From: Deltaproteobacteria bacterium | GTDB lineage: Bacteria; Desulfobacterota; Desulfobacteria; C00003060; C00003106 | DNA length: 7,357 bases | Direction of reading: 5' to 3' | Assembly (NCBI GenBank): GCA_019314005.1 | Contig: JAFDAE010000116.1 | Location: 1 to 7,357 of the forward strand | Shown: positions 3,761 to 7,357 of the stretch, one piece after another | Layout of the letters: each line of letters starts with the position of its first letter | Position numbering within the stretch: the first letter of the stretch is position 1 | Made by a program: the position numbers and the translations under genes | Notes under the pieces: generated by a model | The model's input: the letters and a program-made list of their open reading frames with translations, nothing else | Database searches by the model: none | Told to the model about the DNA's origin: nothing

Positions 3761-5254
3761 ATGGTAATTACTTTTATAAAAAATATTCGAAGCAAACTGA
3801 AGAAGTTCGTGAAATCTGACAGGGTCACACCTGAAACATCGGAAACGGCTCTGGAACAAGGCAAAAATAAAGAATCCCGCGAGTTAGCTAATGAACCGAC
3901 CGGGACGCCCCGGGAAAAAGATAAATCCCAGAGGAAACCCCGGCCCAAACGACGGCGGAGCAAAAAGCAGTTGCGCGTCGACGACACCTGGGATATTTCG
4001 CAATTCCAGGTTCCCCCGGCAGAAGGCAAAACAAGGTTCCATGATCTCGACCTGCCTGATGAAATCATGCATGCCGTCTTTGACCTCGGTTTTCAATATT
4101 GTACACCGATTCAGGCGGAAATCATGCCCAGCACCCTGGCGGGCAGGGATGCGGCCGGCCAGGCTCAAACCGGAACAGGGAAAACCGCGGCCTTTCTCAT
4201 TTCGAACATTACGAACTCAATCCGCAACCCGATCGTAGGAAAAAGAAGGTCCGGCTCGCCGCGGTTTTTAATTATCGTCCCGACCCGGGAACTTGTACTT
4301 CAGGTCACCGAGGAGGCGGTCGCCCTCTCCAAATACCATAAAATCGGCATTGTTTCGATTTTCGGGGGCATGGATTACCAGAAACAAAAACGCCAGATTA
4401 CGGAACGGCCTGTGGATATGATCGTGGCCACGCCCGGCAGACTGATCGATTTTTACGAGCATGGCGACATGCGTTTAGACAAGGTGGAATGCCTCGTCAT
4501 TGACGAAGCAGACCGCATGCTGGATATGGGTTTCATTCCACAGGTGCGCCGCATTATCCGGGGCACTCCCCCCAAACAGAAGCGTCAAACGCTTCTTTTC
4601 AGCGCGACCCTCACGCCCGAGGTCACCCGTTTGTCCTCCCAGTGGACAACTGATCCCGTTATCGTTGCGATTGAACCCGAGCAGGTCGAGGTGGATACCG
4701 TGGATCAGATCATATACCTCGTAACCACCAGGGAAAAGACCGCCCTTGTCTACAATATCATTACCCGCCAGAACCTGAACCGGGTTCTGGTTTTCTGTAA
4801 TCGGAAGGATGAAACCCGCAGACTGGCCGATGTCATGAGCCAATACAGAATCAATTGCGCCGTGCTTTCGGGTGACGTCCCCCAGAAAAAGCGCATCTCA
4901 ACCCTGGAAAATTTCCGCGCGGGCAATATCCGTGTGCTCATCGCCACGGATGTCGCCGGACGCGGCCTTCATGTGGAAGGAATCAGCCATGTCATAAACT
5001 ATACACTTCCTGATAATCCTGAAAATTATGTACACAGGATCGGCCGCACAGGACGGGCCGGCGCAACCGGCACCTCCGTCAGTTTCGCGTGTGAGGAGGA
5101 TTCCTTTCAGATTCCGGCTATAGAAGAATTCATCGGGCACGAACTGCACTGTACCCAGCCTGACAAAGACTGGCTTACCCTGCCGCCGGGCGTCAAAAAA
5201 TATAAACCTAAGAAGCGAAGACCGAGGCAACGAAAACAGTCGTATCCGGGGTAA
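3761..5254 (+). CDS. RhlB-like DEAD-box ATP-dependent RNA helicase
   Basis: A 497-residue DEAD-box RNA helicase that unwinds RNA duplexes at the cost of ATP, acting in the cytoplasm in RNA decay or ribosome assembly. From ATG 3761 the motifs are all present: an F-x-D-L-D-L lead and Q-motif TPIQAE (115-120), Walker A AQTGTGKT (135-142), PTRELVLQ (174-181), TPGRL (224-228), DEAD (248-251), SAT (281-283), VLVFCNRKDE (342-351), ATDVAGRG (395-402) and HRIGRTGR (425-432). A long basic N-terminal arm (RKPRPKRRRSKKQ, about 58-70) and a basic tail (KKYKPKKRRPRQRKQ) should add RNA binding. RhlB is the closest style; RhlE is an alternative. The ATG is chosen for the upstream AGAGG (3753-3757), although the spacing is short; an in-frame TTG at 3713 would add 16 residues. 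Composition is clearly more GC-rich than the upstream block. Confidence 0.93.
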   Translation: MVITFIKNIRSKLKKFVKSDRVTPETSETALEQGKNKESRELANEPTGTPREKDKSQRKPRPKRRRSKKQLRVDDTWDISQFQVPPAEGKTRFHDLDLPDEIMHAVFDLGFQYCTPIQAEIMPSTLAGRDAAGQAQTGTGKTAAFLISNITNSIRNPIVGKRRSGSPRFLIIVPTRELVLQVTEEAVALSKYHKIGIVSIFGGMDYQKQKRQITERPVDMIVATPGRLIDFYEHGDMRLDKVECLVIDEADRMLDMGFIPQVRRIIRGTPPKQKRQTLLFSATLTPEVTRLSSQWTTDPVIVAIEPEQVEVDTVDQIIYLVTTREKTALVYNIITRQNLNRVLVFCNRKDETRRLADVMSQYRINCAVLSGDVPQKKRISTLENFRAGNIRVLIATDVAGRGLHVEGISHVINYTLPDNPENYVHRIGRTGRAGATGTSVSFACEEDSFQIPAIEEFIGHELHCTQPDKDWLTLPPGVKKYKPKKRRPRQRKQSYPG

Positions 5255-5267
5255 AATCTTCCCCCTT

Positions 5268-5306
5268 GGAGACCCTTGCAAAACGTGACATTTTGCAAAG
5301 GTCTCC
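5268..5306. terminator. Long hairpin after the helicase gene (terminator-like or miniature inverted-repeat element)
   Basis: GGAGACC (5268-5274) and TTGCAAAA (5276-5283) pair with TTTTGCAA (5291-5298) and GGTCTCC (5300-5306), leaving one C-A mismatch and a seven-base loop. The 15 paired positions make a stable stem 13 bases after the helicase stop, well placed to end that transcript and insulate the prfC promoter that follows. No T-run follows, so intrinsic termination is not assured. The arm GGAGACCCTTGCAAAA also resembles terminal inverted repeats of some IS5-type elements, so a relic of two fused IS ends is an alternative. Confidence 0.6.
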
Positions 5307-5307
5307 C

Positions 5308-5336
5308 TTGACACACAACCCTACTTCCGGCATACT
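5308..5336 (+). promoter_or_regulatory. prfC: Sigma-70-type promoter of prfC
   Basis: A perfect TTGACA (5308-5313), a 17-base spacer and CATACT (5331-5336, four of six bases of TATAAT) lie 58 bases before the prfC start, directly after the hairpin. Transcription would begin near 5343 and give a leader of about 50 bases. This is the best promoter match in the window. Confidence 0.6.
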
Positions 5337-5381
5337 CCCGCTTCCGAAAAAAGACCTTTGAAAAAATAAATTTCTACCCCT

Positions 5382-5387
5382 AAGAGG
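5382..5387 (+). promoter_or_regulatory. prfC: Shine-Dalgarno fixing the TTG start of prfC
   Basis: AAGAGG stands seven bases before TTG 5395-5397. The next in-frame ATG falls inside the G domain, so the TTG is required for a full-length protein. Confidence 0.75.
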
Positions 5388-5394
5388 CTATAAG

Positions 5395-6981
5395 TTGAGC
5401 AAAAAACATCTAAAAGAAATCCAACGCCGCCGCACCTTCGGCATCATCAGCCATCCGGATGCGGGCAAGACCACCCTTACCGAGAAGCTGCTGCTGTTTG
5501 GCGGCGCCATCCAGATGGCCGGGGCGGTGAAATCGCGCAAAGCCGCCAAACACGCGGTCAGCGACTGGATGTCCATTGAAAAGGAGCGTGGAATTTCAGT
5601 CACGACTTCGGTGATGAAGTTCAATTACCGGGATTTTGAGATCAATCTGCTGGACACCCCTGGTCACCAGGATTTTTCCGAGGATACCTACCGGGTGCTG
5701 ACCGCAGTGGACAGCGCTCTTATGGTGATTGACAGCGCCAAGGGGGTGGAGACACAGACCGAGAAACTGATGGAAGTGTGCCGGATGCGCAATACCCCAA
5801 TCATAACCTTTATCAACAAACTTGACCGTGAGGGGATGGACCCGCTGGACATCCTTGCCGATATTGAGAATAAGCTGCAGGTTAAGTGCACGCCGCTTTC
5901 CTGGCCCATCGGCATGGGCAAAAGCTTCAAAGGTGTGTACAATATTTACCGTCGGCAACTGCACCTTTTTACACCCGGCCAGGATACCCGGCCGCAGGGC
6001 GGTATGGTTGTCAAGGACCTTGCCGACCCGATGCTTGACGAATTGCTGGGCCGGCAGGCGGACAAACTCCGGGAGGATATCGAGCTGCTGGAAGGGGCGT
6101 CCAATCCCTTTGAACATAAGGAATATTTAAAGGCGAGCCAAACCCCGGTATTTTTCGGCAGCGCCATCAACAATTTCGGCGTGAAGGAGTTGCTGGACGC
6201 TTTTGTCGAACTGGCGCCGGCGCCCGGTATCCGGTCCACCATGACCCGGCCGGTCTCCCCGGAAGAGGACTCCTTTTCAGGCTTTGCCTTTAAAATCCAA
6301 GCCAATATGAATCTGGCCCACCGGGACCGGATCGCATTTTTCCGTATCTGCTCAGGGAAATTTACCCGCGGTATGAAGGTACGTCACCACCGGCTCGGCA
6401 AAGAGATGACCCTGGCCAACGCCACTATCTTCATGGCCCAGGATCGCAACAATGTGGAGGAGGCCTATCCGGGCGATATTATCGGCATCCATAATCACGG
6501 CACCATCAAGATCGGCGATACCTTCACTGACAAGGAACAACTCAAGTTTACCGGTATTCCCAATTTCGCGCCCGAGCATTTCCGCAGAGTGCTGCTCAAG
6601 AACCCGTTCAAGGTCAAACAGCTTAACAAGGGCCTGTTACAGATGGCCGAAGAGGGAACCGTGCAAATATTCCGACCGATTACAGGCAGCGATTATATCC
6701 TGGGGGCGGTGGGAATGCTGCAGTTTGACGTGACCATGGCGCGGCTCAAGGCAGAATACGGGGTAGATGCGGTCTACGAAGGAGTGAATTATGCCACGGC
6801 CCGCTGGATAAGCTGTGATGATCGCAAGAAACTCGAAGAGTTTAAGGACAAAACCGCGGCCAACCTGGCCCTGGACGCCGAGGGACATCTGTCCTTTCTG
6901 GCGGCCAGCGAGTGGCGGCTATCCCACACCATGGAGCTTTTCCCGGATATTATCTTTCACAAGACCAGGGAATATAGTTGA
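5395..6981 (+). CDS. prfC: Peptide chain release factor 3 (RF3), translational GTPase
   Basis: A 528-residue protein, the normal length for RF3, the GTPase that removes RF1 or RF2 from the ribosome after peptide release. The G domain is complete: P-loop SHPDAGKTT (19-27), the switch-I segment [11 protein letters not shown] (60-70), DTPGHQDF (87-94), NKLD (141-144) and GSAINNFG (255-262). The RF3-specific stretch [24 protein letters not shown] (from 36) distinguishes it from EF-G and other translational GTPases. Domain II and III follow (from about residue 290), ending at HKTREYS. TTG is the start, supported by AAGAGG at seven bases distance. The gene has its own promoter behind a hairpin and appears to be transcribed alone. 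A minus-strand gene converges on it with 19 bases between the stop codons and no obvious terminator between. Confidence 0.97.
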   Translation: MSKKHLKEIQRRRTFGIISHPDAGKTTLTEKLLLFGGAIQMAGAVKSRKAAKHAVSDWMSIEKERGISVTTSVMKFNYRDFEINLLDTPGHQDFSEDTYRVLTAVDSALMVIDSAKGVETQTEKLMEVCRMRNTPIITFINKLDREGMDPLDILADIENKLQVKCTPLSWPIGMGKSFKGVYNIYRRQLHLFTPGQDTRPQGGMVVKDLADPMLDELLGRQADKLREDIELLEGASNPFEHKEYLKASQTPVFFGSAINNFGVKELLDAFVELAPAPGIRSTMTRPVSPEEDSFSGFAFKIQANMNLAHRDRIAFFRICSGKFTRGMKVRHHRLGKEMTLANATIFMAQDRNNVEEAYPGDIIGIHNHGTIKIGDTFTDKEQLKFTGIPNFAPEHFRRVLLKNPFKVKQLNKGLLQMAEEGTVQIFRPITGSDYILGAVGMLQFDVTMARLKAEYGVDAVYEGVNYATARWISCDDRKKLEEFKDKTAANLALDAEGHLSFLAASEWRLSHTMELFPDIIFHKTREYS

Positions 6982-7000
6982 GGTTAAAAAGAACAACAAA

Positions 7001-7357
7001 CTATTTCTTTCCAAAGGAACGGTCAAAAAGGTCGGTTATTGCCTTCCGCCCATTATCTTCAAGGAATCTGGTGCCTGTGCCGGTGAAATGCTTATGCCCG
7101 ATTGTGGGTTCATCTATCTCGGCCCAGTGATCTTTAGCCCAGGAAAACCATCTATCCTTATTCTGATCGAAGACAAATAGAGGTTTATTGCAAATTTTTG
7201 CGAATTCAGCTCCCCAGCCCGTGCCTCCTTTGACGGTATTATCATCTACCAGGGTGCCCACTACAAATATTTCTTGGCCGTTATTCACTTGATACCAGAT
7301 GCTCTGCAGTATTTTACGAAACAGGGGGGTACGGGGATAGCTACGGTGCATCAGCTT
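7001..7357 (-). CDS. Conserved hypothetical protein, C-terminal part, 5' end outside window
   Basis: The minus-strand frame is open from the right edge of the window to a TAG at 7001-7003, so at least 118 residues at the C-terminus are visible and the gene probably begins beyond the edge; a Met at 7349-7351 is not necessarily the start. The sequence has the look of a Rossmann-like nucleotide-binding protein: an IFVVGTLVDD strand-loop, a glycine-rich KGGTGWGAEFAK loop (residues 41-52 counted from that Met), NKPLFVFDQNKDRWFSW (55-71) and HFTGTGTRFLEDNGRKAI (88-105). This alternation resembles SLOG/LOG-type folds, but I do not recognise the family and give no function. The glycine motifs, balanced composition and absence of another good frame here argue that it is a real gene rather than the overlapping plus-strand frame. 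Confidence 0.7.
   Translation of the reverse strand, partial: KLMHRSYPRTPLFRKILQSIWYQVNNGQEIFVVGTLVDDNTVKGGTGWGAEFAKICNKPLFVFDQNKDRWFSWAKDHWAEIDEPTIGHKHFTGTGTRFLEDNGRKAITDLFDRSFGKK

Noticed and set aside
3891..4341. Short plus-strand frames inside the first third of the helicase gene.
   Set aside because: They overlap the Q-motif and Walker A region of the helicase in another frame, are rich in Arg, Pro and Gly as shadow frames are, and lack start signals.
3646..5378. An 11-base direct repeat AAATTTCTACC at 3646-3656 and 5368-5378, which could be read as a duplicated insertion boundary around the helicase.
   Set aside because: In a window of this size several identical 11-base pairs are expected by chance, and the flanks on either side do not match.
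5596..6117. Long minus-strand frame inside prfC.
   Set aside because: It is the complement of a strongly conserved GTPase domain; the plus-strand protein explains the codon pattern fully.
6815..7180. Plus-strand frame of 121 codons overlapping the end of prfC and the minus-strand gene.
   Set aside because: Most of it is a shadow of prfC and of the convergent gene, it has no ribosome binding site and no family pattern.
1..7357. CRISPR array, tRNA or rRNA genes.
   Set aside because: No regularly spaced repeats were seen, and no stretch looked like a tRNA cloverleaf or conserved rRNA segment.

Overview
The window reads as a piece of chromosome from a Gram-negative bacterium, most likely a deltaproteobacterium in the broad sense (Desulfobacterota) or another proteobacterium. 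The basis is the style of the two housekeeping proteins (a RhlB-like DEAD-box helicase with basic arms, and a full-length release factor 3), a lipoprotein signal peptide, a SYLF/YSC84-type protein and frequent TTG/GTG starts with good Shine-Dalgarno sequences. The taxonomic call is an inference from protein style, not a match to a known genome.

Layout. Positions 2-457 are the 3' end of a SYLF (YSC84-type) lipid-binding protein gene. Positions 458-796 hold no intact gene, but contain a very short zinc-ribbon start that looks like a decayed gene, and a nested inverted repeat. Positions 797-3645 are AT-rich, all on the plus strand: a Phd/YefM-ParE toxin-antitoxin pair, a membrane acyltransferase of the acyltransferase-3 family, a second and unrelated YefM-YoeB-type toxin-antitoxin pair, and a small lipoprotein. 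Positions 3761-5254 encode a DEAD-box RNA helicase, followed by a long hairpin (5268-5306) and a good sigma-70-type promoter (5308-5336) for prfC, release factor 3 (5395-6981). From the right edge a minus-strand gene of unknown function (7001-7357, 5' partial) converges on prfC with 19 bases between the stops.

The AT-rich middle block looks like accessory DNA between two visibly GC-richer core genes. Its content (two toxin-antitoxin modules, an acyltransferase and a small lipoprotein, all in one direction, each with its own signals) is what sedentary integron gene cassettes or similar islands often carry. There is partial sequence support: a stem with bulged bases after the lipoprotein (about 3646-3706) resembles an attC site; the sequence just after the first toxin-antitoxin pair resembles the start of that site; and the first pair is bracketed by an exact 8-base inverted repeat (GTTAGCAT at 697, ATGCTAAC at 1369). 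No integrase is in the window and canonical GTTRRRY cores are not intact, so the cassette-array reading is a hypothesis. Nothing else here is convincing as a wholly new system; the strongest oddities are the altered C-terminus of the YoeB-type toxin, the acyltransferase tail encoded by a GC-rich hairpin, and the remnants at gene boundaries.
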